The notes beneath the pieces are model-generated. The model saw only the letters and a list, made by a program, of their open reading frames with translations, was not told the origin of the DNA and did not search any database. Of a stretch of 64,000 bases of DNA, positions 51,942 through 61,828 are shown in pieces. The first letter of the stretch is position 1; each line of letters opens with the position of its first letter. The stretch lies in the NCBI RefSeq assembly GCF_036802865.1, contig NZ_DAIRVK010000001.1, positions 496,001 to 560,000 on the forward strand, read 5' to 3'. Source of the stretch: Sulfurospirillum sp036802865 (GTDB lineage Bacteria > Campylobacterota > Campylobacteria > Campylobacterales > Sulfurospirillaceae). The translations under genes were made by a program, and so were the position numbers.

Positions 51942-52457
51942 ATGAAAATGAATTATTTTTTACTCTTGTTAGCTCCAATAGCGCTTTTAGCCAATAGTGG
52001 TGAAAGTGGTGGATCAACGGATATTTTGCCTAGAACCATTAACTTTTTAATTTTCGCTGCAATTATGTACTATTATGTAGCAGATGCTGCTAAACAATGG
52101 TATGTTGGACGAAAAACTGAAATTGCAACGAAATTAGATTCGATTCAAGTAAAACTGAAAGAATCTAATAGCAAAAAAGAAATTGCACTTCAAAAAGTTG
52201 AAGAGGCAAAAGCAAATGCAAGAGTGCTTGTTGAAACTGCTAAAAAAGAAGCAGTTTTATTAGCTGATAAAGTTGCCCTTGAAGCAGAAGCTGAGATTGA
52301 AGGCTTAGAAAAAGTATTTGAAGATCGTGTTACTATTGAGCGTCGTAAAATGCAAAGAGTAATCGTGAGTGAAGTTTTAGATGAGATGTTTAGAGAGGGA
52401 TCTATTGCTCTTGATAACGACGAAATCGTTAAAATTGTCAATAAGAAGGTTGCATAA
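51942..52457 (+). CDS. atpF: ATP synthase F0 subunit b
   Basis: A 171-residue peripheral stalk subunit. A signal-like hydrophobic start (MKMNYFLLLLAPIALLA) precedes the main membrane span (about 30-47, INFLIFAAIMYYYVADA) and an Ala/Glu/Lys-rich coiled coil. AAGGAG precedes the ATG. The stop shares a base with the atpH start. Confidence 0.93.
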   Translation: MKMNYFLLLLAPIALLANSGESGGSTDILPRTINFLIFAAIMYYYVADAAKQWYVGRKTEIATKLDSIQVKLKESNSKKEIALQKVEEAKANARVLVETAKKEAVLLADKVALEAEAEIEGLEKVFEDRVTIERRKMQRVIVSEVLDEMFREGSIALDNDEIVKIVNKKVA

Positions 52458-52987
52458 TGAGTGGAGCGATAGCAAAAAAATATGTTAATGCTCTGATGAG
52501 TGGATGTGATGATGGCGAATTAGCAGAAGTATATGGGCTATTACTTCAAGTGGTTGAAGCATTTAAGTTAGAGAAATTTAATAACATTGTTCTCTCTCCT
52601 GATGTTTCTTCAAAAGCTAAAGAAGAGTTAGTTTTATCTTTAGTTGAAAACAAAAATATGAAATTCCAAAATTTCATTAGATTGCTCAGTAATAATGATC
52701 GATTAAAATTGATCCCTATTGTGATCAAAGAGTTAAAATATCAACTCTCTTTGAAAAATAATACTTTCGAAGGCAGTGTGTCAACAAACTTTAAAATGAG
52801 TCAAGCACAAATTTCAATGCTAGAAGAGAATTTTAGTAAAAAATTCAATGCTAAAATAAAATTGAATGTTAATGAAAATAGTTATCCAGGGATTAAAGTT
52901 GAGCTGGATGATTTGGGTGTAGAAGTGAGTTTCTCAGTTGAGCGACTTAAAGCTCAAATGACAGAGCATATCTTAAAAGCAATTTAA
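52457..52987 (+). CDS. atpH: ATP synthase F1 subunit delta
   Basis: A 176-residue stalk-to-head connector. The N-terminal helical bundle (IAKKYVNALMSGC...) and C-terminal KINLNVNENSYPGIKVELDDLGVEVSFS-like region match the OSCP/delta family. It couples F1 to the b subunits. One-base overlap with atpF. Confidence 0.93.
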   Translation: MSGAIAKKYVNALMSGCDDGELAEVYGLLLQVVEAFKLEKFNNIVLSPDVSSKAKEELVLSLVENKNMKFQNFIRLLSNNDRLKLIPIVIKELKYQLSLKNNTFEGSVSTNFKMSQAQISMLEENFSKKFNAKIKLNVNENSYPGIKVELDDLGVEVSFSVERLKAQMTEHILKAI

Positions 52988-53025
52988 TAACAATAATAGA
53001 TAAAAAGAAAGTTAAGGAGTAGTTT

Positions 53026-54543
53026 GTGGGAGCAAAAATGAAAGCTGACGAAATCAGTTCAATCATTAAAGAACGTATTGAAAACTTTGAGCTCAATGTT
53101 GACATCGAAGAGACAGGAAAAGTTATTTCTGTAGCAGATGGTGTTGCTAACGTTTATGGTTTAAAAAACGTGATGGCTGGTGAAATGGTCGAGTTTGAAA
53201 ATGGCGAGAGAGGAATGGCACTTAACCTTGAAGAATCAAGCGTTGGTATCGTTGTTCTTGGTAGTTGTAATGAAATTAAAGAAGGCTCTTCTGTTAAAAG
53301 ATTGGCAAAACTTCTTCGTGTTCCAGTAGGTGAAGCACTTGTGGGTCGTGTTGTAAACTCATTAGGTGATCCTATTGATGCAAAAGGTCCAATCAATGCA
53401 ACTGAAACACGTTTCGTTGAAGAAAAAGCACATGGTATTATGGCGCGTAAATCAGTTCATGAACCACTTCAAACAGGTATTAAAGCAATCGATGCACTTG
53501 TTCCAATTGGTAGAGGACAAAGAGAGCTTATCATTGGTGATAGACAAACAGGTAAAACAACCATTGCAATCGACACCATCATCAATCAAAAAGGTCAAAA
53601 TGTAACATGTATTTATGTTGCAATTGGTCAAAAACAATCTACTGTTGCTCAAGTTGTTAAAAAACTTGAAGAGCACGGTGCAATGGAATATACTATTATT
53701 GTTAATGCAGGTGCAAGTGATTCTGCTGCAATGCAATTCTTGGCGCCATATGCAGGTGTTTCTATGGGTGAATATTTCAGAGATAGTGGTAAACATGCAT
53801 TAATCGTTTATGATGATCTTTCTAAACATGCGGTTGCTTACCGTGAAATGTCATTGATTTTAAGACGTCCTCCGGGTCGTGAAGCATATCCTGGTGATGT
53901 TTTCTATCTACACTCCAGACTTCTTGAGCGTGCTGCAAAAGTTAATGATGAGTTAGGTGCTGGTTCACTAACAGCTCTTCCAATCATTGAAACACAAGCG
54001 GGTGATGTATCTGCATATATCCCAACAAACGTTATTTCAATTACAGATGGTCAAATCTTCTTAGAGTCAGACCTCTTTAACTCAGGTATTCGTCCAGCGA
54101 TTAACGTAGGACTTTCTGTTTCTCGTGTTGGTGGTGCCGCACAAATTAAAGCAACCAAACAAGTAGCAGGTACAATGAGACTTGATCTTGCACAATACCG
54201 TGAACTTCAAGCATTTGCTCAATTTGCAAGTGATCTTGATGAATCTAGTCGTAAACAGTTAGAGCGAGGCCAACGTATGGTTGAACTCTTGAAACAACCT
54301 CCTTATGCTCCAATTGCAATTGAAAAGCAAGTACTTGTTATCTTTGCAGGTGCAAAAGGTTATTTAGACAGTATTGATGTTAAATCAGTAGGGCGTTTTG
54401 AAGCAGAACTTAACTCTTATGTTGAAGCAAAATATCCAGATATTTTTGAACAACTAAAGGCTAAAAAAGCGATTGATAAAGAGCTTGAAGAGCAATTACA
54501 TAAGGCATTGAGCGAGTTTAAAGCGACATTTGCAGTTAAGTAA
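53026..54543 (+). CDS. atpA: ATP synthase F1 subunit alpha
   Basis: A 505-residue non-catalytic nucleotide-binding subunit. P-loop GDRQTGKT (about 173-180), the alpha signature region PAINVGLSVSRVGGAAQ and SISDGQIFLESDLFNSG-like sequence are present, and full length fits the family. GTG 53026 lies six bases after AAGGAG and is preferred over the internal ATG at 53038. Confidence 0.97.
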   Translation: MGAKMKADEISSIIKERIENFELNVDIEETGKVISVADGVANVYGLKNVMAGEMVEFENGERGMALNLEESSVGIVVLGSCNEIKEGSSVKRLAKLLRVPVGEALVGRVVNSLGDPIDAKGPINATETRFVEEKAHGIMARKSVHEPLQTGIKAIDALVPIGRGQRELIIGDRQTGKTTIAIDTIINQKGQNVTCIYVAIGQKQSTVAQVVKKLEEHGAMEYTIIVNAGASDSAAMQFLAPYAGVSMGEYFRDSGKHALIVYDDLSKHAVAYREMSLILRRPPGREAYPGDVFYLHSRLLERAAKVNDELGAGSLTALPIIETQAGDVSAYIPTNVISITDGQIFLESDLFNSGIRPAINVGLSVSRVGGAAQIKATKQVAGTMRLDLAQYRELQAFAQFASDLDESSRKQLERGQRMVELLKQPPYAPIAIEKQVLVIFAGAKGYLDSIDVKSVGRFEAELNSYVEAKYPDIFEQLKAKKAIDKELEEQLHKALSEFKATFAVK

Positions 54544-54552
54544 GGATAAGCT

Positions 54553-55437
54553 ATGGCAAACCTTAAAGAGATAAAAAGAAAAATTAAGAGTGTTCAAAAT
54601 ACTCAAAAAACAACACGTGCTATGAAGCTCGTTTCAACTGCAAAGTTGAAACGAGCCGAAATGGCCGCTAAACAATCTCGTGTGTATGCCGTTAAAATTA
54701 ACGAGGTACTCTCTGAGATTGCTTATAAAATCAACCAGTATAAAAATGGTGCGGTTGAGAGTCGTTTTTTTGATAAAAATGAAACTCCAGGTACAGTAGA
54801 TGTTATTTTCGTGACAGCCGACAAAGGTCTATGTGGTGGCTTTAATATTCAAACCATTAAAGCTGTTCGTAACCTCTTAGCGGACTACGCAGAGAAAAAA
54901 GTAACGGTCAGACTACGTGCTGTTGGAAGAAAAGGCATGGCATTTTTTAATTTCCAAGGTGTAGAACTTTTAACCTCTTATGCAGGGGTAAGTTCATCTC
55001 CAAGTTATGAAAAAGCGCAAGAAATTATCAAAAGTGCTATTGATGATTTTGTCGAAGGTAAAACAGACAAAGTTATTCTAATCCATAATGGTTATAAAAA
55101 TATGATTTCACAAGAGTTGAAAATTGTGGATGTTGTCCCAGTACAAACTCCTATTAACACCCTTGAAACAAGCTCTTTAATGGAATTAGAGCCTGATGAA
55201 AGTGGTGAAGAAATTTTAGACTCATTGTTACAAAAATATTTTGAATACAATATGTATTATGCACTTATTGATTCATTGGCGGCTGAACACAGCGCACGTA
55301 TGCAAGCAATGGAAAATGCGACAAATAACGCAAAAGAGCGTGTTGGTATTTTAACATTAGCGTATAATAAAGCTCGACAAGAGTCTATTACTACTGAACT
55401 CATTGAGATTATCAGTGGTGTAGAATCTATGAAATAA
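54553..55437 (+). CDS. atpG: ATP synthase F1 subunit gamma
   Basis: A 294-residue rotor shaft. The N-terminal helix LKEIKRKIKSVQNTQKTTRAMKLVSTAKL, the Rossmann-like middle with VTADKGLCGGFN and the C-terminal helix ATNNAKERVGILTLAYNKARQESITTELIEI are all typical. Confidence 0.96.
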   Translation: MANLKEIKRKIKSVQNTQKTTRAMKLVSTAKLKRAEMAAKQSRVYAVKINEVLSEIAYKINQYKNGAVESRFFDKNETPGTVDVIFVTADKGLCGGFNIQTIKAVRNLLADYAEKKVTVRLRAVGRKGMAFFNFQGVELLTSYAGVSSSPSYEKAQEIIKSAIDDFVEGKTDKVILIHNGYKNMISQELKIVDVVPVQTPINTLETSSLMELEPDESGEEILDSLLQKYFEYNMYYALIDSLAAEHSARMQAMENATNNAKERVGILTLAYNKARQESITTELIEIISGVESMK

Positions 55438-55469
55438 ACTGTTTGTAAAAAATAAAAGGAGAATATTCA

Positions 55470-56867
55470 ATGAATGGATTAATCAGCCAGATTATGGGTC
55501 CAGTTGTTGACGTCGATTTTAATGGCTACCTTCCTAAAATCAATGAAGCGATTGAAGTGAATTATGAAGTAGAAGGCAAGAAACAAAAGTTAATTCTTGA
55601 AGTAGCAGCACATTTAGGCGACAACCGTGTAAGAACAATTGCGATGGATATGAGTGAAGGTTTAACAAGAGGAATCAGTGTTAAAGCTTTAGGAAATCCA
55701 ATTCAAGTTCCAGTAGGTGAAGAAGTTTTGGGTCGTATCTTTAACGTTGTTGGAGATGTAATCGATCAAGGTGAACCTGTTGCTGGTAAAACAAAATGGT
55801 CAATTCATAGAGAACCACCAAAATTTGAAGAGCAAAGTACTAAATCAGAAATTTTTGAAACAGGTATTAAAGTTGTTGACCTTCTTGCTCCTTATGCAAA
55901 AGGTGGTAAAGTTGGACTATTCGGTGGTGCTGGTGTTGGTAAAACCGTTATTATTATGGAACTTATTCACAACGTTGCATTCAAACACAGTGGTTACTCT
56001 GTATTTGCAGGTGTTGGAGAGAGAACTCGTGAAGGAAATGACCTTTACCACGAGATGAAAGACTCTAACGTTTTGGATAAAGTTGCACTGTGCTACGGAC
56101 AAATGAGTGAACCACCAGGAGCACGTAACCGTATTGCTCTTACTGGTCTTACAATGGCTGAGTACTTCCGTGATGAAATGGGACTTGATGTATTGATGTT
56201 TATCGATAACATTTTCCGTTTCTCTCAATCAGGTGCTGAGATGTCTGCACTTCTTGGACGTATTCCTTCAGCGGTAGGTTACCAACCAACGCTTGCAAGT
56301 GAAATGGGTAAATTCCAAGAGAGAATTACATCAACCAAAAAAGGTTCAATTACCTCTGTTCAAGCAGTTTACGTACCGGCGGATGACTTAACAGATCCAG
56401 CTCCTGCAACTGTATTTGCTCACTTAGATGCAACTACTGTACTTAATCGTTCAATTGCAGAAAAAGGTATTTATCCAGCGGTTGATCCATTGGATTCAAG
56501 TTCACGTATGCTCAATCCAGATATTTTAGGACAAGAACACTACAGCGTTTCTCGTGGTGTACAAGCGGTTCTTCAAAAATACAAAGATCTTCAAGATATC
56601 ATTGCAATTCTTGGTATGGATGAACTCAGTGAAGAAGATAAAGTTACGGTTGATCGTGCTCGTAAAATTGAGCGTTTCTTATCTCAACCATTCTTCGTTG
56701 CGGAAGTATTTACAGGAAGCCCAGGAAAATACGTTACACTTGAAGAATCAATTGCAGGCTTTAAAGGTATTTTGGAAGGTAAATACGATGATTTACCAGA
56801 AGCTGCTTTTTATATGGTAGGAAGTATTGAAGAAGTTATTGAGAAAGCTGCAAAACTAAAAAGCTAA
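55470..56867 (+). CDS. atpD: ATP synthase F1 subunit beta
   Basis: A 465-residue catalytic subunit that makes ATP. P-loop GGAGVGKT (about 151-158), catalytic Glu in VGERTREGND, the DELSEEDK segment and the ALLGRIPSAVGYQPTL region are intact. AAGGAG precedes the ATG. Followed by atpC after 19 bases. Confidence 0.98.
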   Translation: MNGLISQIMGPVVDVDFNGYLPKINEAIEVNYEVEGKKQKLILEVAAHLGDNRVRTIAMDMSEGLTRGISVKALGNPIQVPVGEEVLGRIFNVVGDVIDQGEPVAGKTKWSIHREPPKFEEQSTKSEIFETGIKVVDLLAPYAKGGKVGLFGGAGVGKTVIIMELIHNVAFKHSGYSVFAGVGERTREGNDLYHEMKDSNVLDKVALCYGQMSEPPGARNRIALTGLTMAEYFRDEMGLDVLMFIDNIFRFSQSGAEMSALLGRIPSAVGYQPTLASEMGKFQERITSTKKGSITSVQAVYVPADDLTDPAPATVFAHLDATTVLNRSIAEKGIYPAVDPLDSSSRMLNPDILGQEHYSVSRGVQAVLQKYKDLQDIIAILGMDELSEEDKVTVDRARKIERFLSQPFFVAEVFTGSPGKYVTLEESIAGFKGILEGKYDDLPEAAFYMVGSIEEVIEKAAKLKS

Positions 56868-56886
56868 GAAGCGATAAGGTTAAAAA

Positions 56887-57282
56887 ATGAATACATTAAA
56901 ATTGGAAATTGTGACTCCTGAGGGTCAGATTTTTGCCAACAATGTAAAAAGTGTTACGCTTCCAGGCAAAGAGGGTGAGTTTGGAGTTCTTCCAAACCAC
57001 GCCTCATTAGTAACGCTTTTACAAGCGGGCGTGATTGATATTGAGCTAAAAGATGGGAACCACGATGTTGTCGCTATTAATTGGGGACATGTGAAAGTAG
57101 ATGAAAATTCTGTAACCGTTTTAGCCGATGGCGCAGTTTCAATTGGTGGTGCTAACGAAAGTGAAGTTGCAAGATCATTAGAAGCCGCTAAAGCTCTCTT
57201 AGAGAGTATTAGTGATTCAGATATTGCTATCGCTATGGCTACTGCAAAAATTGAATCTATTGCAAAAACAAGGAAATTTTAA
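56887..57282 (+). CDS. atpC: ATP synthase F1 subunit epsilon
   Basis: A 131-residue central stalk subunit. The beta-sandwich VTPEGQIFANNVKSVTLPGKEGEFGVLPNHASLVTLLQAG is clear; the C-terminal helical part is of normal length and could inhibit ATP hydrolysis. The exbB/tolQ gene starts five bases later, suggesting co-transcription of energy and Tol-Pal genes. Confidence 0.95.
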   Translation: MNTLKLEIVTPEGQIFANNVKSVTLPGKEGEFGVLPNHASLVTLLQAGVIDIELKDGNHDVVAINWGHVKVDENSVTVLADGAVSIGGANESEVARSLEAAKALLESISDSDIAIAMATAKIESIAKTRKF

Positions 57283-57287
57283 ATCTT

Positions 57288-57875
57288 ATGTCATCTTTTG
57301 AATTATTCTTGAACTATTTTGCAAGAAGTGGTTTTTTTACATGGGTCATCTTGATCTGGCTATCAGCTTATTTTGTTATTACATTTGGTATTTTTTTCAG
57401 TCGATATTTGTACTTAGGACATTGGCTTTCTATTGAAAAGAGTTCACTAGAGTCAATGTTAATGGGTGCAAAAAATGTTCGTGATGATTCGATTTTGCGA
57501 AAATGTTCAAGTGCAGCAGGGGCTTCTGAAAAACTTCTAAATGTATGTAAAAATGTAGCCGAAAAAAATGCAACCAGCGGTTTATGGATGCTTTCTATTA
57601 TTGCTTCAACAGCTCCTTTTATTGGATTGTTTGGAACCGTTGTTTCTATTTTGGAAACTTTTAGCGGACTTGGTCAGTCTGGTAGTGCCTCGTTAGGCGT
57701 TATTGCACCAGCTATCAGTGAAGCTCTAGTTGCAACTGCTACAGGTATTTTTGTAGCTATTCCTGCATACAGTGCAAATTTATTTCTTCGAAGAAAAGCA
57801 TATGAAGTTATTGTATATGTACAAAGAGAAGTAGATATTTTGCTTTCTGCCAATGAGACAAGAAGAGATAGCTAA
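57288..57875 (+). CDS. tolQ: TolQ/ExbB family proton channel protein
   Basis: A 195-residue inner membrane protein with three spans (about 15-38, 103-125, 142-165). The conserved TolQ/ExbB core LSIIASTAPFIGLFGTVVSILETF and ISEALVATATGIFVAIPAYSANLF is present. With the next protein it uses proton motive force to drive TolA or TonB. Position upstream of tolA-tolB-pal favours TolQ, although the family is often annotated ExbB in this phylum. Confidence 0.9.
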   Translation: MSSFELFLNYFARSGFFTWVILIWLSAYFVITFGIFFSRYLYLGHWLSIEKSSLESMLMGAKNVRDDSILRKCSSAAGASEKLLNVCKNVAEKNATSGLWMLSIIASTAPFIGLFGTVVSILETFSGLGQSGSASLGVIAPAISEALVATATGIFVAIPAYSANLFLRRKAYEVIVYVQREVDILLSANETRRDS

Positions 57876-58267
57876 TGATGAGTCAATTGGATGAAGTACC
57901 TGATCTAAATATTACCCCTTTAGTTGATATTATGCTAGTACTTCTAGCTATCTTAATGGTAACAACTCCAGCGTTGGTGTATGAAGAGGTCATTAAACTT
58001 CCTGATGGCAGTAAATCATCAGTTGTTAGTAAACTTCCTGAACTTGAGATACGGGTAACGAAAGACCGCAAAGTTTATATCAAGAATGATAGCTTTATGC
58101 TTGCAGAATTTCCTGATAGTTTTATGATGCAAAAAAGTAAGTATCCACTTAAGAGTATTGTTTATATTAAAGCGGATGAAGGTCTTTCTTACAAAGATGT
58201 AATGTTTGTACTCAAAACTATTAAACAGGCTGGTTTTACTAACGTATCTTTAGAAACGAATGGATAG
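57875..58267 (+). CDS. tolR: TolR/ExbD family protein
   Basis: A 130-residue protein with an N-terminal span (about 11-32) that includes the essential Asp in NITPLVDIMLVLLAILMV and a periplasmic C-terminal domain ending YKDVMFVLKTIKQAGFTNVSLET. Start ATG 57875 overlaps the tolQ stop by one base; ATG 57878 directly follows. Partners with TolQ in proton coupling. Confidence 0.9.
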   Translation: MMSQLDEVPDLNITPLVDIMLVLLAILMVTTPALVYEEVIKLPDGSKSSVVSKLPELEIRVTKDRKVYIKNDSFMLAEFPDSFMMQKSKYPLKSIVYIKADEGLSYKDVMFVLKTIKQAGFTNVSLETNG

Positions 58268-58272
58268 ATACT

Positions 58273-59046
58273 GTGTCAAGTGTTAATAAATATGCCTCTC
58301 TTGGATGGATTCTGTCCATCCTCCTCTATATTTTTCTTTTAATTTGTCTTGTTTATGTTTTAAGCTCTCATAAAGATACCATCAAAAATTATACTTCACA
58401 AAAAGATCCAATGAATGTTGCTTTGGTTGAGCGTAAAAAAAATGATTCTGAAAAGCTTAAAGAGGAACGTAAAAAAGAAGAGGTTGAAAAACCCGTTGTA
58501 AAGCCAGTAGAAAAACCTGCTGAAGAGAAAAAAGTTGCTTCATCTCCTAAAGAAGCTGTAAAAAGCCAATCGCTTAGAGGACTTTTTGAGGACATTAATA
58601 CCTCAAAGTTACCTCCAGAAGCAAAAGAACAGAAAAAAACTCAAACAGCTCCGACACGTATCAAACCTAATAAAGATGAAACAAAAGAAAAAAGCGAAAG
58701 TGCAGCATCTAAAATTGCGAATTCTTTAAATTTCTCAGAGCAAAAACATTTGGTAGATACGAAGAAAGGTGGCGAGTATGATCCATTTATTGGAAAGGTA
58801 CAAGAGATATTGGAAGAAAATTGGCAAAAAACTATAGATACTGAAAATGGCAATGTAGCTAAGGTTGTGATTCAAATTAGTGATAAAGGTGTTTTTAGTT
58901 ACAAAATAGCTTCTTTGGCATATAATAACGAATTTAACACTAAGCTCAAAGAGTTCCTTAAAACTATGGAATCAGTGGAATTTCCAAAGTATGAAAAAGG
59001 TCCACTTTTTGAAATGCCAGTGGCATTTAAAGATATTAAGGAGTAA
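58273..59046 (+). CDS. tolA: TolA/TonB-like energy-transducing protein
   Basis: A 257-residue protein starting at GTG. One N-terminal span (about 10-31, ILSILLYIFLLICLVYVL), then a Lys/Glu/Pro-rich periplasmic linker (about 50-165, VEKPVVKPVEKPAEEKK), and a C-terminal globular TolA/TonB-like domain (about 175-257, GKVQEILEENWQKTID...VAKVVIQISDKGVFSYKIA). It should link the TolQR motor to TolB-Pal across the periplasm. Sequence divergence makes TonB an alternative name; gene context supports TolA. Confidence 0.85.
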   Translation: MSSVNKYASLGWILSILLYIFLLICLVYVLSSHKDTIKNYTSQKDPMNVALVERKKNDSEKLKEERKKEEVEKPVVKPVEKPAEEKKVASSPKEAVKSQSLRGLFEDINTSKLPPEAKEQKKTQTAPTRIKPNKDETKEKSESAASKIANSLNFSEQKHLVDTKKGGEYDPFIGKVQEILEENWQKTIDTENGNVAKVVIQISDKGVFSYKIASLAYNNEFNTKLKEFLKTMESVEFPKYEKGPLFEMPVAFKDIKE

Positions 59047-59049
59047 AAC

Positions 59050-60318
59050 ATGATTAAAAAACTAGTTGTTTTCTTATCTTTGGCAATTTTTTCTTTTGCT
59101 GCTGATGCAACAGTAGAAATTGTAAAGAAGATAGATGTACTTCCAAAAATTGCAGTTCAGGATGCAAGTCCAAAAAATGTTGATTTAGAGTTTAGAAAAA
59201 GTTTTTTTAAACTTATTGCTGGCGATTTACGTGTTAGTAGTCACTTTAATGTACTGGATGAATATTTACAAAGTAGCTATGAAGGCGGACCACTAGAAAA
59301 TTTTCTATCGGATAAAAAAGTGGACATGATTTTACGTTTTAGTTTAGGTCAAGATTTTAATACAGCTTCGGCTAATGTTAAATTAATCAACGCTAAAACG
59401 GGCGTAACAACATTTGAAAAGTCTTATAGCATTGCTGATAAAAAAAGAAATCCTTTCTTGGCGCATAAAATTGTTGTAGATGCAAATGATCAAACAGGAG
59501 CTCCTTCTATTAAATGGATGGAACAGTCTGTTATATTTGCACGCTATACTGAAGCAAAGAAAAGTGAAATTGTTATTTCTGATTATACGCTCAGTTACCA
59601 AAGAGTCATTGTAACTGGTGGTTTGAATGTTTTTCCAAAATGGGCAAATGCAGATCAGAGCGGATTTTTCTACACTTCTTACAGTGGAGCAGAACCAACT
59701 ATCTATAAGTACGACTTAAAAGATGGTAGCAGAAAAAGTATTGTTTCGAGTCAGGGTATGATTGTTTGTTCAGATGTTTCCAAAGATGGTAATAAATTAC
59801 TCTTAACAATGGCACCAAAAGATCAACCAGATATTTATCTCTATGATTTGCAAACTAGAAAAATTACTAAGATTACTGATTATCCTGGTATTGATGTCAA
59901 TGGTAATTTTATTGATGATGACAAACGCATTGCTTTTGTCTCTGATCGATTAGGCACACCTGATATTTTCGCACAAGGAATTTATGATAAAAGTTTTGAA
60001 AAACTTGTCTATCATGGAAAAAATAAAAACTCAATCTCAACGTATGATAACTATATTGTTTATTCCAGTAGAGAAAGTGATAGTGAATTTGGAAGAAATA
60101 CGTTTAATCTCTATCTCATTTCAACGAAAACTGACTACCTTAGACAATTAACAGCATCAGGAGAGAATCTTTATCCGCGTTTTGCTAAAGATCCGGATAC
60201 TATTATGTTTATAAAACAACTTGGAAATCAGAGTGCTTTGGGCATAATTCGTCTAAATGCGAATAAAACCTATCATTTTCCATTAAAAACAGGCAAACTT
60301 CAGTCAATTGATTGGTGA
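59050..60318 (+). CDS. tolB: Tol-Pal system translocation protein TolB
   Basis: A 422-residue periplasmic protein with a signal peptide (about 1-18). An N-terminal alpha/beta domain (DVLPKIAVQDASPKNVDLEFRK...) is followed by a six-bladed beta-propeller with repeated WD40-like strands such as KDGNKLLLTMAPKDQPDIYLYDLQTRKITKIT and RIAFVSDRLGTPDIF. It binds Pal. AAGGAG lies six bases before the ATG. Confidence 0.93.
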   Translation: MIKKLVVFLSLAIFSFAADATVEIVKKIDVLPKIAVQDASPKNVDLEFRKSFFKLIAGDLRVSSHFNVLDEYLQSSYEGGPLENFLSDKKVDMILRFSLGQDFNTASANVKLINAKTGVTTFEKSYSIADKKRNPFLAHKIVVDANDQTGAPSIKWMEQSVIFARYTEAKKSEIVISDYTLSYQRVIVTGGLNVFPKWANADQSGFFYTSYSGAEPTIYKYDLKDGSRKSIVSSQGMIVCSDVSKDGNKLLLTMAPKDQPDIYLYDLQTRKITKITDYPGIDVNGNFIDDDKRIAFVSDRLGTPDIFAQGIYDKSFEKLVYHGKNKNSISTYDNYIVYSSRESDSEFGRNTFNLYLISTKTDYLRQLTASGENLYPRFAKDPDTIMFIKQLGNQSALGIIRLNANKTYHFPLKTGKLQSIDW

Positions 60319-60336
60319 ATTTTAAAAAAAATGTGG

Positions 60337-60342
60337 TATAAT
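60337..60342 (+). promoter_or_regulatory. -10 box upstream of pal
   Basis: TATAAT in TGGTATAATTC lies 41 bases before the pal ATG and may give pal extra transcription beyond the tol operon. Confidence 0.6.
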
Positions 60343-60383
60343 TCCGAAGTTTTTAAATTTGAACTTTTAAAAAGGATCTAATA

Positions 60384-60884
60384 ATGGGTAAATTAGCTTT
60401 AACAAGCTTAGCGGTAGCGGTTTTGGTTTTAACAGGTTGTAGCCAAAAAAGTCCAGAAGTCGATATGACTAAAGGAACTGGTGATACAAAAGGTGCTTCT
60501 AACGATGGTATGAGTGCTCTTCAAAAATTGATTGCTTCTTTAGAGGCTAACTCTAAAACAATCTATTTTGATTTTGATAAATATAATGTCAAAAAAGATC
60601 AACAACCAAACATTGATGCAAACGCTGCATTATTCAACTCTGCAGAAGCAAAAAGCTTTTCAATCAAAGTTGAAGGTAACTGTGATGAATTCGGTACAGA
60701 CGAATACAACTATGCACTTGGTCTTAAAAGAGCAAAAAGTGTTAAAGATGGTTTAGTTGCTAAAGGTATGGTTGCAGATAGAATTACAGTTGTAAGCTAT
60801 GGTGAGAGTAATCCTGCTAGCACAGAGCACAATAAAGAAGCTTGGGCTAAAAACAGAAGAGCAGAATTTAAAGTTCTTCCATAA
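60384..60884 (+). CDS. pal: Peptidoglycan-associated lipoprotein Pal
   Basis: A 166-residue outer membrane lipoprotein. The lipobox is LVLTGC, so Cys19 is lipidated. An OmpA-like peptidoglycan-binding domain (about 55-166) has IYFDFDKYNV, VEGNCDEFGTDEYNYALGLKRAKSVKD and NRRAEFKVLP. It tethers the outer membrane to the wall during constriction. AAAAGGATC precedes the ATG. Confidence 0.95.
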   Translation: MGKLALTSLAVAVLVLTGCSQKSPEVDMTKGTGDTKGASNDGMSALQKLIASLEANSKTIYFDFDKYNVKKDQQPNIDANAALFNSAEAKSFSIKVEGNCDEFGTDEYNYALGLKRAKSVKDGLVAKGMVADRITVVSYGESNPASTEHNKEAWAKNRRAEFKVLP

Positions 60885-60895
60885 TCTTTGCTTTG

Positions 60896-61828
60896 ATGAA
60901 AAAACAGATTTTTTTATTTTCGATAGCGTTGCTGCCTATGGCAGCGCTATCGAGTGAACCCTCAGCATTCGGATCCAGCGATTTTAGTAGCGGAACTTCT
61001 TCCTCTTCATACAGTAATACAGTTAGTGTTAGTGAAAAAAAACCTCAGAATAGTCAAAAGTCAGCAATTTTTAATGACAATACTAGCAGTAGTAAAGCTG
61101 ATAGTAGCAATGTTTCTGAGCAATATGAAGGAATGCGTTCTGTAATGGAAAGTTACGCGACTAAAATTGCTAAGCAAGATGAAAAAATGCGTCAACTCGA
61201 AGAGGAAAATAAAAAACTCAGAGAGTATGTCGAAGAGAGTCGTAAGATTCAAAACGATAATCAGGATAAAATCAAGGTTGTCGTAGGTGAACTTGGAACT
61301 CTTATTGATTCAATCAATAAAAATTATGTACCCAAAGATAAATTTGACCAACTTGCTAATGAAGTTAGAGGTGGGAAAAAAGGTGCAGCTATACCAGCAG
61401 CTGAGCCAGTAAAAAAAGATGCGACTAAGGAAACTCCTACAGCAGCTCCTACAAAAACAATCTCTGCGAAAGAATTAAGCACAAAAGACAGTGCTACGCT
61501 TGTTAAAGAAGCAGATGATCATTTTGAAAAAAAATCGTATCCAGAAGCCCAAGCCCTTTATACTGAACTTTTGAACCGTAATTATAAACCTGCTAAAGTT
61601 AATTTTAACCTTGGTGAAATCGCATATAGTCAAAAATCTTATAGCTCAGCTATTGAATATTATAAATCAAGTATGTCTTTATTTGATAAAGCCGCATATA
61701 CTCCAACACTTTTATATCATACAGGTGCATCGTTTGAAAAGCTAGGTAAAGCCAAGGAAGCTCAAGGTTTTTATAAAGCTCTCAAAGACACTTATCCTGA
61801 TTCTCCTGAAGCAAAAAAAGTTAAATAA
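60896..61828 (+). CDS. cpoB: Tol-Pal system protein CpoB/YbgF
   Basis: A 310-residue periplasmic protein. The signal peptide is MKKQIFLFSIALLPMAALS. A Ser-rich segment precedes a coiled coil (about 80-135, EEENKKLREYVEESRKIQND) and a C-terminal TPR domain (about 205-310, ADDHFEKKSYPEAQALYTELLNR...LYHTGASFEKLGKAKEAQGFY). CpoB links Tol-Pal to peptidoglycan synthesis in other proteobacteria. The ribosome-binding site is weak, so coupling to pal is likely; ATG 60896 is preferred over TTG 60893. Confidence 0.88.
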   Translation: MKKQIFLFSIALLPMAALSSEPSAFGSSDFSSGTSSSSYSNTVSVSEKKPQNSQKSAIFNDNTSSSKADSSNVSEQYEGMRSVMESYATKIAKQDEKMRQLEEENKKLREYVEESRKIQNDNQDKIKVVVGELGTLIDSINKNYVPKDKFDQLANEVRGGKKGAAIPAAEPVKKDATKETPTAAPTKTISAKELSTKDSATLVKEADDHFEKKSYPEAQALYTELLNRNYKPAKVNFNLGEIAYSQKSYSSAIEYYKSSMSLFDKAAYTPTLLYHTGASFEKLGKAKEAQGFYKALKDTYPDSPEAKKVK